Assembly (NCBI GenBank): GCA_009903905.1
Contig: WYEI01000087.1
Coordinates: 1 to 12,282, forward strand
DNA from: Pyrobaculum sp.
Lineage (GTDB): Archaea; Thermoproteota; Thermoprotei; Thermoproteales; Thermoproteaceae
Reading direction: 5' to 3'
DNA length: 12,282 nucleotides
This document shows, piece by piece, positions 5,157 through 11,923 of the stretch. Under the pieces are notes generated by a model. It saw only the letters and a program-made list of their open reading frames with translations, searched no databases and had not been told where the DNA came from. Position 1 is the first letter of the stretch. Every line of letters starts with the position of its first letter. Position numbers and translations under genes: made by a program.

Positions 5157-7876
5157 AGAGGGCGAAGATACGGGCAGAGATCAAGGCCCCCGAGGCGGCG
5201 AAGGAAGACCAGCCGTTTCAGGTAGCCGTAGTGCTCATAAACGAGGGGAAGATCGCCGCCAGAGACGTCAGAGTTAACGTGTCTTGTCCAGACGGGGAGA
5301 GGGAGCTGCGGCTTGCCGAGGTGGCGCCCGAGGGCGGAGGCGCCGAAGTTGAAACCCTTTGCAAGTCCGCGACTCCCGGGGTCAACGCCGTGGGGGTCAC
5401 CGTGTGGTATTCTGACGAGAAAGGGAGGCAATACGATCCGGTGGCTCTCTCCACCAAGGTAGTTGTGCACAAGAGGGCGCCGCGGCTCGCAGGCCGCATA
5501 GTCCCCCACGCCTCCGCCGCGCCCGTCGGCGGTACAGTTGAGGCGACCGTAGAGGTTGTAAACGACGGCGACATGTCGGCGGTGTGCGCCGGCGAGGGCG
5601 TTGCGGAGTTCTCCGTGCCTGCCGGCGGCCGGGTCTCTCTTAAACGGCAGTTCGTGGTGAGAGAGGGCGTAAATATACTTGGCCCCCTGAGGTTCACATG
5701 CAGAGACGAGAAGGGTAGAGAATACGCTTTTGTGACCGACGCGGCGGAGGTCCGCGGAGAAACTAAGAAGCCGCTCAGCTTAACCGTCAGAGCCACGGCG
5801 CCGGCCGAGACGTCGGGCGGGAGATTCCCCGTGGAGGTGGAGGTGATCAACCGCTCAGACGAGGAGGTGTCCGGGGAGCTACGGCTACCGGCCTCCAAAG
5901 GGGACTTGGCAAAGCCGGCCTCCGAGAAGATCGCGTTTTCTCTGCTCCCCGGAGCCTCTTTCAGGACCACGGTTGACTACATATGCCAAGTACCTCCGCG
6001 GGACCAGATCGACGAGATCCCGCCTATTGTCGCCTCTGTCGGCGGCCTCGTCTTTTCAAGCCCCCCTATCGTGTTGAGGATCCGCGGCGCTAGGCCTAAG
6101 GTGGTGATAGAGGCGCCGGTTGCCGTGGAGGTGGAGGCTGGAGGCGAGGTTGCTGTGGAGGCGCGGTACCGCGGCGCGGAGGAGCTCCGCTTAAAGCCCG
6201 CCAGATCCGCGTTGGGGCATGTGGAGGCGATCCCAGGGTCTGAAAAGGCGGCGGGCGGCGTGTTTGTGGTCACGGTGAAGGGGCTGAGGCCCGGAATCGA
6301 CTACCTAAATCTCGCAAACGTCGTGGCGGGCGGAGAGGCGGAGGTGGAGGCCCCCACTGTGAAAATTACGGTGAAGAGGCACGAGCTGAAGGTGCACGCG
6401 CGTCTCAGGTCCGACGCCGCCGTGGCCGAGGCGGGCGGCTCCGCCACGCTGAAGCTGGTAGTGTCCGCAAGCCAGCCTACAAAGGCGAACATAACGCTGT
6501 ATCATAACGGGTTGGAGATAAAAAAGCTGGAGACGCAGGTGGGCCCCAACCCCGCCGAGATTTCGGTAGAGGTCCCCGTGGCTGAGGGCGAAAATCAATA
6601 CATGGCCCACGTGTATTACCCAGGAGGGTGGGTCGCCACGGAGCTTGTAAAAATCAACGGCACTAAACTAGCCCGAAGACCTGTGCTCAAGCTCTCTCTA
6701 GAGGCGCCAGAGGCTGTGGATATGTTCAGGGAGTTCACAGCCGTGGCTAAGGTCATAAACGTGGGCAACGCGGAGAGCCGCGGCGCCAAGGTCACCGTAG
6801 CCGCAGAGGGCAACATCAAGCTGGTGGGCGACTTCATGAGGACGATAGATGTGGAGCCCGGCGCGGAGCCCGTGGTAATACCTATACTGCTCAGGTCTGA
6901 GAAACCGGGGAGAGGCACCGTGGCGGTTTCTATAAGCTATTCAGGCTCCTACGAGCGGGCAATAAAAGAGGTGGAGGTGCGATACGTGGAGCCGAGGCTC
7001 GAAATCTACATCAAGTCTCCGCACAAGGTGTACGTCGGCAGGCAGAACATATTTACTATAGGCGTTGTGAACCGCAGCCACTTTCCAGTAACCGTGACGA
7101 AGGTAAAGGCGGGTCAGTGGGAAAGCGCGGAGAACCGCGTGGTGCAACCCGAAAATGAGGTGATAATACCCGCGAAGATATATATCACGGTGGAGAAGGA
7201 GATAACGGCGATGGCCACGGTGATAGACCCCACGGGAAGATCGCAGATACTTAAGACCACAGAGCACATAGAGCCCATCAAAACCAGCGGGTTAACTGCC
7301 CGCATAATCTCAGCAACAGCGAAGAAGGGGCAACTAAAACGGGTGGAGATGGAGCTGCAAAACAACTACAGCGACACGCTCTCTGACGTCAAGGTCACAG
7401 TAGAAAGCGACTCCTCGGATCTGTACAACTCAGATATCAAGTTCGCATCGTTGAGACCGCAGGAAGCGAAGAGGTTTTCCGTAGTGGTAGTGCCCAGAAG
7501 AGAGGGAAGTATAGACTTCAAGCTGTGGATAAGCTACACGGCCGAGGGCAGGACGCTCGTGGAGGAGATCCCCACGGCCAACTCCCTAGAGGTGAGGGGA
7601 AGCATAGACGAGGTTCCCGGCGACTTGGGGAAGGCGGTGGACACCCTCTTGGAGGACATACTCCCGAGGCTGGAGCGGCAGGGCCCCGATAGATTCCTCC
7701 TGAACTCCCTAGCTATGTACCTCAACGCCGTGAACAAATACTACAGAGACGAGAAGTTTAAACTGGACGAAGAGCTGGAGGCTCTAGCCGCGGAGGATCT
7801 GGTGGCGTTCCACAGCAAGCTCAGCGATCTGAAGGCCAGGCTCCGGGAGATAAAGGCGTTGGTCCCCAGGGCCTAG
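5147..7876 (+). CDS. Giant intracellular beta-sandwich (Ig/CARDB-like) repeat protein with helical C-terminus
   Basis: I start the gene at ATG 5147, preceded by a purine-rich GAGGGAGAGAG, giving 909 residues; GTG 5114 would add 11 residues overlapping the previous gene more. About eight units of roughly 100 residues follow one another (approx. 1-108, 109-205, 207-313, 318-410, 412-507, 512-613, 617-712, 714-818). Each resembles a CARDB/NEW3-type sandwich with phrases such as VAVVLINEGK, ATVEVVNDGD, VEVEVINRSD, AVAKVINVGN and IGVVNRSHFP. The first two units carry cysteine pairs (C47/C72, C147/C185) that could form disulfides. Residues 820-909 are helical and share ILPxLER...MY...N and AEDLV with the FHA-like protein at 11156. 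There is no signal peptide or membrane anchor, unlike archaeal surface proteins of this fold, so it probably acts inside the cell as a scaffold. Its stop shares the bases CTAG with the convergent gene. Confidence 0.85.
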   Translation: MLLKRAKIRAEIKAPEAAKEDQPFQVAVVLINEGKIAARDVRVNVSCPDGERELRLAEVAPEGGGAEVETLCKSATPGVNAVGVTVWYSDEKGRQYDPVALSTKVVVHKRAPRLAGRIVPHASAAPVGGTVEATVEVVNDGDMSAVCAGEGVAEFSVPAGGRVSLKRQFVVREGVNILGPLRFTCRDEKGREYAFVTDAAEVRGETKKPLSLTVRATAPAETSGGRFPVEVEVINRSDEEVSGELRLPASKGDLAKPASEKIAFSLLPGASFRTTVDYICQVPPRDQIDEIPPIVASVGGLVFSSPPIVLRIRGARPKVVIEAPVAVEVEAGGEVAVEARYRGAEELRLKPARSALGHVEAIPGSEKAAGGVFVVTVKGLRPGIDYLNLANVVAGGEAEVEAPTVKITVKRHELKVHARLRSDAAVAEAGGSATLKLVVSASQPTKANITLYHNGLEIKKLETQVGPNPAEISVEVPVAEGENQYMAHVYYPGGWVATELVKINGTKLARRPVLKLSLEAPEAVDMFREFTAVAKVINVGNAESRGAKVTVAAEGNIKLVGDFMRTIDVEPGAEPVVIPILLRSEKPGRGTVAVSISYSGSYERAIKEVEVRYVEPRLEIYIKSPHKVYVGRQNIFTIGVVNRSHFPVTVTKVKAGQWESAENRVVQPENEVIIPAKIYITVEKEITAMATVIDPTGRSQILKTTEHIEPIKTSGLTARIISATAKKGQLKRVEMELQNNYSDTLSDVKVTVESDSSDLYNSDIKFASLRPQEAKRFSVVVVPRREGSIDFKLWISYTAEGRTLVEEIPTANSLEVRGSIDEVPGDLGKAVDTLLEDILPRLERQGPDRFLLNSLAMYLNAVNKYYRDEKFKLDEELEALAAEDLVAFHSKLSDLKARLREIKALVPRA

Positions 7877-8604
7877 CAACGGGAGAGGAGAGAAGATAGC
7901 TCTCTTAACTCCCCCGAAATCACCCTAAACTGGGTCCCGTATCTCTCGTTTAGATTCTTCACAAAAGCCTCCATGCCCTCCGGCGGAGCCTCGGCGAGTT
8001 TTATAATCGATGAGGCCAGCTCCACGTACCCGAGGAAAAACAACACGCAGGCATGTTGCCGCAGAACGCCCACCTCCTCAAACCCAAGCCTGTCTCCGAG
8101 AAGCGACGCCACCCGCGCAAGCCCATCAGCCGAGAACCTCCCCTCGGCCACGCACTGCACCACCCACGTCAACACGTTTCTAAACTCCTCCTCCCCCGCG
8201 TACTCCGGCACGCTCCTCACTGTGGCCACAAGCCGCGGCCCCATGACCCGCACCATGCAGGGATTGGTGTAGAACTGAAAAACCGCGGCTAGCCTAAGCG
8301 CTAGATCTCTGCTACTGCGCGACGCGCGGTACAAGTAGTCAACCACCTCAAAGGGCGAGAGGCCAGCCAGCCCCCTCTTGAACTCCTCCAAAACCTCCCT
8401 CCTCCGCCTCTCCAAGGCGGAAAGCGCCTTGGCCATGCCGATCGGAAGCTGCCCCGCGGCGCAACCCGATCTGCTCAAAAGATCCCGCGCCGTCTTCACC
8501 CTCTCGATAACCTCGTCCAGAAGAGCCAAGTCGTCGGCCTCCAGGACGCCCTCGGCCTCCTGCAAAGCCGACTGCGCCCCCGCCACAACAGCGCCGCATT
8601 CCAT
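7873..8604 (-). CDS. Helical protein of unknown function
   Basis: A 243-residue, predicted all-helical soluble protein that I do not recognise. Residues 1-90 look like long amphipathic helices (for example ADDLALLDEVIERVKTARDLL), and 90-243 look like a helical-repeat array with scattered cysteines. The start ATG at 8604 is supported by a strong minus-strand TATA box at 8621-8632. Its stop TAG is made from the same CTAG (7873-7876) that holds the stop of the convergent scaffold gene. It is transcribed alone and divergently from the small beta-sandwich gene. The helix near residue 23 (EADDLALL) faintly recalls the AEDLV helix of the scaffold and FHA-like proteins, which may mean a shared helical module, but this is weak. 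Confidence 0.75.
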   Translation of the reverse strand: MECGAVVAGAQSALQEAEGVLEADDLALLDEVIERVKTARDLLSRSGCAAGQLPIGMAKALSALERRRREVLEEFKRGLAGLSPFEVVDYLYRASRSSRDLALRLAAVFQFYTNPCMVRVMGPRLVATVRSVPEYAGEEEFRNVLTWVVQCVAEGRFSADGLARVASLLGDRLGFEEVGVLRQHACVLFFLGYVELASSIIKLAEAPPEGMEAFVKNLNERYGTQFRVISGELRELSSLLSRC

Positions 8605-8620
8605 AATTATGGCTGTGGTG

Positions 8621-8632
8621 CTTATATAAAAA
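8621..8632 (-). promoter_or_regulatory. TATA box for the 8604 gene
   Basis: The minus strand reads TTTTTATATAAG, centred about 22 bases upstream of ATG 8604. It is one of the best TATA boxes in the window and implies a leaderless transcript. Confidence 0.75.
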
Positions 8633-8667
8633 CTTCATACGCCGTCGACGTTGCACGGACTAAGCCC

Positions 8668-8679
8668 AAAAAAATATTA
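8668..8679 (+). promoter_or_regulatory. TATA box for the 8700 operon
   Basis: AAAAAAATATTA is centred about 26 bases upstream of ATG 8700, consistent with leaderless initiation. It shares a 95-base divergent intergenic region with the 8621-8632 promoter, so both genes may respond to the same regulator. Confidence 0.7.
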
Positions 8680-8699
8680 ACTCGTCGCCACCACTGGTC

Positions 8700-9086
8700 A
8701 TGCTGGTGGAGAAGGAGATCTCCTTCCGCACAGACGCCCTCAAGGGCCCCCGGGAGTTCCGCAAGAAGTGGGCCGTCCCGCTGGAGAACGCCACAGCGCA
8801 GAAGATAACGGGGAGGCTCATCGCCGAATACAGCATGTGGACGGGGAGCGCGGAGATGCGGGTGGTCATATACGACGGAGGCGCCACCGTCTTTAAGCAC
8901 GACTATCCCCTCCTAAAGGGCCTCAAGCCCACAGAACCCTTCAAAAAAGCCGCCGCGACCATAGACCTGGACCTCCCGGTAAACACCAAGGTCGGAAAAG
9001 GAGTCGCCGAGATAGAGCTCACCGTCAAGACGGCCCTCGGCTCGCTGGAAGGCGTACTAAAGGACCTAGAGCTGGCGGCGCAGTGA
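8700..9086 (+). CDS. Small beta-sandwich protein, unknown function
   Basis: A 128-residue soluble protein rich in predicted strands: EISFRTD, KKWAVPLENAT, ITGRLIAEYS, EMRVVIYDGG, ATIDLDL and VAEIELTVKTALG. The pattern is that of a single Ig-like or C2-like sandwich, similar in style to one unit of the large scaffold protein but without a convincing alignment. No signal peptide, cysteine or catalytic motif is visible. The ATG at 8700 is supported by the TATA box 26 bases upstream. The next gene starts with GTG overlapping this gene's stop codon (GTGA), so the two are coupled. It could be a small adaptor for the scaffold complex. Confidence 0.78.
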   Translation: MLVEKEISFRTDALKGPREFRKKWAVPLENATAQKITGRLIAEYSMWTGSAEMRVVIYDGGATVFKHDYPLLKGLKPTEPFKKAAATIDLDLPVNTKVGKGVAEIELTVKTALGSLEGVLKDLELAAQ

Positions 9087-9316
9087 GCTGCCGAGAAATC
9101 CTCTGGAAGATAAAAACGCTCTGCCGAATCAGCTGCACAGCCGCCCAGCTCACAGCCCTCCTCAACGCCGCCACCGCCGCCTGCGACTGCCCCGACTTGA
9201 GGCAGTACCGCGACTATTACACGGAGGCAGAGCCCCGCCAAGACATATACACACACCCGGACGCCGCACACGGCCTAATGGCCGAAGTGGAGAGATGCAT
9301 TCAAGCACCGAGCTGA
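9083..9316 (+). CDS. Cysteine-rich small helical protein
   Basis: A 77-residue predicted protein starting with GTG inside the GTGA overlap with the preceding gene, which strongly suggests coupling. It has six cysteines (C3, C14, C18, C34, C36, C72), suggesting disulfides or a metal site. Residues 1-40 look helical (REILWKIKTL; TAAQLTALLNAATAA). This loosely resembles the helical half of the FHA-like protein (CCEAWRIISQL; TAKDAEDLVHLF), so the pair 8700/9083 may be a split version of that sandwich-plus-helices layout. Downstream the +1 frame continues as a protein-like stretch to 9413, so a frameshift shortening the gene is possible. I cannot assign a function. Confidence 0.5.
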   Translation: MSCREILWKIKTLCRISCTAAQLTALLNAATAACDCPDLRQYRDYYTEAEPRQDIYTHPDAAHGLMAEVERCIQAPS

Positions 9317-9787
9317 CAGCCGCATCCACAAAGCTGTAATCGCCAGCGCAGACCTTCTAAGCGGCGGCAGAAGGCAGCGCTACATCGCTTTATTTATGGC
9401 GGCGCGCCGATGACGATGCCCGTAAACGGCGACGTTGCGATTCGACGCGGCAAGGACGACCGAGGGAGCGGTGATACATTTATCGAGATATGCGCTCTAT
9501 ACTGCCCGAGGTGGCTGTACCGCGGAGCCTAATCCAGCCTATACGCGGAATATATACCTTATATAATCCTCCCGCGGGATTTGGAGGCTCCAGGGAGGTT
9601 GCCCGAAGGGGCTCAAGCACAAACGTCGGAGAAGGTGCAGGCACACGCCGCTGTATTTGGCATCGCTGGAGACGCGGCGTTTCGATCCACAACCGGAGGA
9701 CGGCGTTTCGCCGAGAGGCCCAGAGGTTGAGGAGAGGCCCCAGAGGACCCCGCCGGCGACAAAGAGGCGCTGGCCGTGCGGCGTGGG
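9317..9787. other. Gene-poor gap with TATA-like boxes and small direct repeats
   Basis: About 470 bases without a convincing gene. TATA-like sequences occur at 9387-9397 (GCTTTATTTAT) and 9557-9567 (CCTTATATAAT, readable on both strands). The first would suit a 38-codon ORF from ATG 9416 to the stop at 9530-9532, which has no recognisable motif. An open frame from 9279 to 9413 reads like the lost end of the preceding gene. Short direct repeats are present: CGGCGTTTCG at 9675-9684 and 9701-9710, and GAGAGGCC(C)CAGAGG at 9713 and 9732. Longer overlapping ORFs here are arginine-rich and look like G/C-driven noise. No tRNA fold, C/D-box pair or T-run terminator was found. Confidence 0.5.
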
Positions 9788-10186
9788 TCAGGCCGAGGAT
9801 CTCGCCAGCTCTTTTGCGTATAGGTACAGGGCGAGGGCCAGGAGGGCGCTGGAGACGCCGTACAGAAAGTCGGCGAGGGCGGCCGACATCACGGCGGCTA
9901 CCAGCGCCGCCCTTGACCAGAGTATGGCCGTGGAGGGCCTCACCAGCTCCGGCCTCTTTATCGCCCTGTACGCGAAGAAGACCGTAGAGTACCCCGCGGC
10001 TATGTAGGCGGCGGAGAGAGCGGCGAATACGGCGCCTCCAATAGGCCCCAGCACGTAGGTGAAGAAGTATACGACCGCCGCGGATAGCGCCAGGGCCCAG
10101 AAGAGGCCCACTACGCCGAAGGCGACCTCCAGCGCCATGGCGAACTTCAGAAACTCTAGAACACTGCTCTTCTTGCTATCCGCCAT
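9788..10186 (-). CDS. Integral membrane protein, about four TM segments
   Basis: A 132-residue hydrophobic protein with a short charged N-terminus (MADSKKSS) and predicted membrane segments at about 13-42, 46-72, 87-106 and 107-125; the basic loop AYRAIKRPELVRP at about 72-84 separates the halves. No transporter motif or catalytic residue is recognisable. Its ATG lies 31 bases inside the upstream gene in another frame, making it the last gene of a three-gene minus-strand operon. It may anchor or partner the membrane protein encoded at the head of that operon. Function unknown. Confidence 0.78.
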   Translation of the reverse strand: MADSKKSSVLEFLKFAMALEVAFGVVGLFWALALSAAVVYFFTYVLGPIGGAVFAALSAAYIAAGYSTVFFAYRAIKRPELVRPSTAILWSRAALVAAVMSAALADFLYGVSSALLALALYLYAKELARSSA

Positions 10187-10755
10187 AACAACCTGAGGAG
10201 CCGGACTGGGTTGGCGAGCGGTTTGAAGATGTCGCGGACGTACAGGAAATCCACAAACTCCTCAGGCGGCATTATCCTAGCCTCTGCGTCGGCCAGCTGG
10301 GGAGGGGGAGGCGGGTCGGCCCCGCACTCAGCCCTCTTCTTCCTGCCCCCCTGGATCCCAACGGCGTATGCCGGCATGTAGGGCTCCAGGGCGAAGAGGA
10401 GGAGGGGGTCGTCCACGTAGATCTTGGCACTCCTCAGGGGGCGGGGATCCACGCGGCTGAGGTAGAAGGCCCTGCGGAGGCAGACGCTGTTCTTCGCCTT
10501 TTCCCTAAGCCCCTCGGGCAGGACGTCGAGAAGCTCCTTCAGCGTATACGGCGGATCCAGCTTCTTTGCATAGCGCCCGGCGCCTATGCAGTACTCCACG
10601 GCCTCCGGCGCGGGGGCGCCGAACTCCGACAAGCCCTCGCCCGCGTGGAGGTGGAGGAAGCGGCCCGCCAACAGATTAGGCGGCCCGTAGAAGGCCAGCG
10701 GCGGCCGGGCCGCCGACAAAAAGGAGGATACGCAGCCCTCGAGCTCAACGATCAT
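10156..10755 (-). CDS. Unknown soluble protein, Thermoproteales-type hypothetical
   Basis: A 199-residue protein I do not recognise. It opens with a mixed region (1-60), has a helical segment around TLKELLDVLPEGLREKAKN (71-89), a strand-helix phrase KIYVDDPLLLFALEPY (111-126), a run of five prolines at 148-152, and an amphipathic basic C-terminus (PVRLLRLLWRIARR, 183-196) that could contact a membrane. Cysteines are at C8, C56, C92 and C144. It overlaps the upstream membrane gene by ATGA and the downstream membrane gene by 31 bases, so all three are coupled. Its location between two membrane proteins suggests a peripheral partner at the cytoplasmic face. Confidence 0.72.
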   Translation of the reverse strand: MIVELEGCVSSFLSAARPPLAFYGPPNLLAGRFLHLHAGEGLSEFGAPAPEAVEYCIGAGRYAKKLDPPYTLKELLDVLPEGLREKAKNSVCLRRAFYLSRVDPRPLRSAKIYVDDPLLLFALEPYMPAYAVGIQGGRKKRAECGADPPPPPQLADAEARIMPPEEFVDFLYVRDIFKPLANPVRLLRLLWRIARRAVF

Positions 10756-11123
10756 CTCCTGTACAGAGCTATGGCGCCTCCCACGGCGCCTCCTATGGAC
10801 GACAGGAGGGCGCCCTTGAGAGATAGCGCTATGGGGATCAAGGCGACGAGGGGCAGGAGGCCGGTTAATGGGCCCAGCAGAGGCGCGACGTACGGCATCA
10901 AGAAGGGGAGGAGGGCCAGTATCAAGCCGGCCAGTATGAGCCCGCCGAATATGCCTGCGAGGAACCCGGCGAGCACGGCCCTCCCCAGCGAGCCGCCCGC
11001 TATATAGCCCGCCACGACGCCGCCCACCAGGTCGCTGAACGGTATGAAGAGGCCCAAAACCACGTTTACCACGAAGCCCAGAAACACGGCAACCGCCATG
11101 CTCCCCCTACGTTGGACGCTCAT
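10752..11123 (-). CDS. Small Gly/Ala-rich membrane protein (DUF5518-like)
   Basis: A 123-residue, very hydrophobic protein with four to five likely membrane segments (about 9-27, 30-45, 48-72, 83-100, 104-118). The phrase VGGVVAGYIAGGSLGRAVLAGFLAGIFGG resembles the glycine-rich core of DUF5518-type archaeal membrane proteins, an assignment made from memory. I chose ATG 11123 because a minus-strand TATA box (11142-11152) sits about 24 bases upstream; GTG 11135 would start too close to the box. It is the first gene of the minus-strand membrane operon and is divergent from the FHA-like gene, sharing the intergenic promoter region. Function unknown; perhaps a membrane platform for the signalling components. 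Confidence 0.72.
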   Translation of the reverse strand: MSVQRRGSMAVAVFLGFVVNVVLGLFIPFSDLVGGVVAGYIAGGSLGRAVLAGFLAGIFGGLILAGLILALLPFLMPYVAPLLGPLTGLLPLVALIPIALSLKGALLSSIGGAVGGAIALYRR

Positions 11124-11141
11124 AAAAGTGCCCACACGCTG

Positions 11142-11157
11142 ATATAAAAATTTTTAT
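11142..11157. promoter_or_regulatory. Palindromic A/T promoter between membrane operon and FHA-like gene
   Basis: The 14-base palindrome ATAAAAATTTTTAT (11144-11157) is preceded by AT, giving a minus-strand TATA box TTTTTATATC centred about 24 bases before ATG 11123. Read on the plus strand, the same block is about 28 bases before an in-frame GTG at 11174, an alternative start for the FHA-like gene. For the ATG at 11156 the candidate box would be CATAAAAG at 11121-11128. Confidence 0.55.
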
Positions 11158-11923
11158 GCAGATAGGAAGAGACGTGGCCCTAACCCCCGTGGAGATAGAG
11201 GTGGAGGGAGAGCGCCACCAAGCAACCCCGCCCGTGGTGCTGGGGAGAGCGCGGGGCGCCGGAAGCCAAGACGCGCTCGCTGTGAAGGACGCGGATGGAA
11301 GAGCGCTCTACGTCTTCAAGGGGGTATACGCCAGGTGGGGCTGCGCCGGGAGCGACACAGACTGCACAAGCCACAGACAGCTGGAAATCGCCGTGGAGGG
11401 CAACGCCTTGGTCGTGAGAAACGTGGGGAAGTTCCCCACATACAGCCAGGGGCGGCCGATAGACAGGATCGTGCTGGGCCCGGGGCAGTGGGCCGAGCTG
11501 ACTCTCCCAGGCGTATATACACACGACGGGAAGAAGGCAAGAATAATTATAAAGACGCCGGGCGTTAAGCACACGATGCAACCTGCAACAGACGCCGTCT
11601 GCGAGGCCTGTTGCGAGGCCTGGCGCATCATCAGCCAGCTCTCTGCATCTGTGAAGGACCGCCCGTTAAAGATAACGGCGAAGGATGCGGAGGACCTCGT
11701 GCATCTTTTCAACGTTTTTAAGGGGCATCTCGACGGGCTTGCGACAACGGTCGTACAAGCGGCTCCCGACGCCGTGAGAGAGCTAGTAGACTTTAGAAAA
11801 TTCATAGAGCTAATACTACCCCAGCTCGAGCGGGGAAACCCACCCCCCGAGACTATAAGTACAATAATAACTATGTATCACAGAATCAACAATCTAAAAC
11901 AGCAACTGGCCTGCAGCTGCTAG
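11156..11923 (+). CDS. FHA-like domain protein with helical C-terminus
   Basis: A 255-residue soluble protein. Residues about 25-135 follow the layout of an FHA domain, which binds phosphothreonine peptides: VVLGR (G30-R31), then after an unusually long insert TSHRQLEI (S72-I78, in place of SRxHxxI), VVRNVGKFPTYSQGRPI (86-102, in place of the GSxNGTxxNG loop), and VLGPGQWAELTLPG. The usual His and the NGT are not preserved (Q75; K92-T95), so binding may be altered. Residues 145-255 are helical with cysteines at C149, C152, C153, C253 and C255, and share AEDLV (178-182), ILPQLER (220-226) and MYHRIN (240-245) with the C-terminus of the large scaffold. ATG 11156 is used; GTG 11174 is possible. 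It lies next to a kinase gene, consistent with a phospho-reader role. Its stop shares CTAG with the convergent kinase. Confidence 0.6.
   Translation: MQIGRDVALTPVEIEVEGERHQATPPVVLGRARGAGSQDALAVKDADGRALYVFKGVYARWGCAGSDTDCTSHRQLEIAVEGNALVVRNVGKFPTYSQGRPIDRIVLGPGQWAELTLPGVYTHDGKKARIIIKTPGVKHTMQPATDAVCEACCEAWRIISQLSASVKDRPLKITAKDAEDLVHLFNVFKGHLDGLATTVVQAAPDAVRELVDFRKFIELILPQLERGNPPPETISTIITMYHRINNLKQQLACSC

Noticed and set aside
9405..9520. Possible C/D-box sRNA (ATGACGA at 9410)
   Set aside because: The C box has a mismatch and no convincing D box follows at the right distance.
9674..9690. T-loop-like TTTCGATCC suggesting a tRNA
   Set aside because: The flanking bases do not form a T-stem and no acceptor or anticodon arms can be drawn.
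9490..9987. 165-codon plus-strand ORF with a TATA-like site just upstream
   Set aside because: Arginine-rich, no domain pattern, and its 3' half is antisense to a clear membrane-protein gene.
9657..10007. 116-codon plus-strand ORF
   Set aside because: Mostly antisense of the 9788-10186 membrane protein; no independent support.
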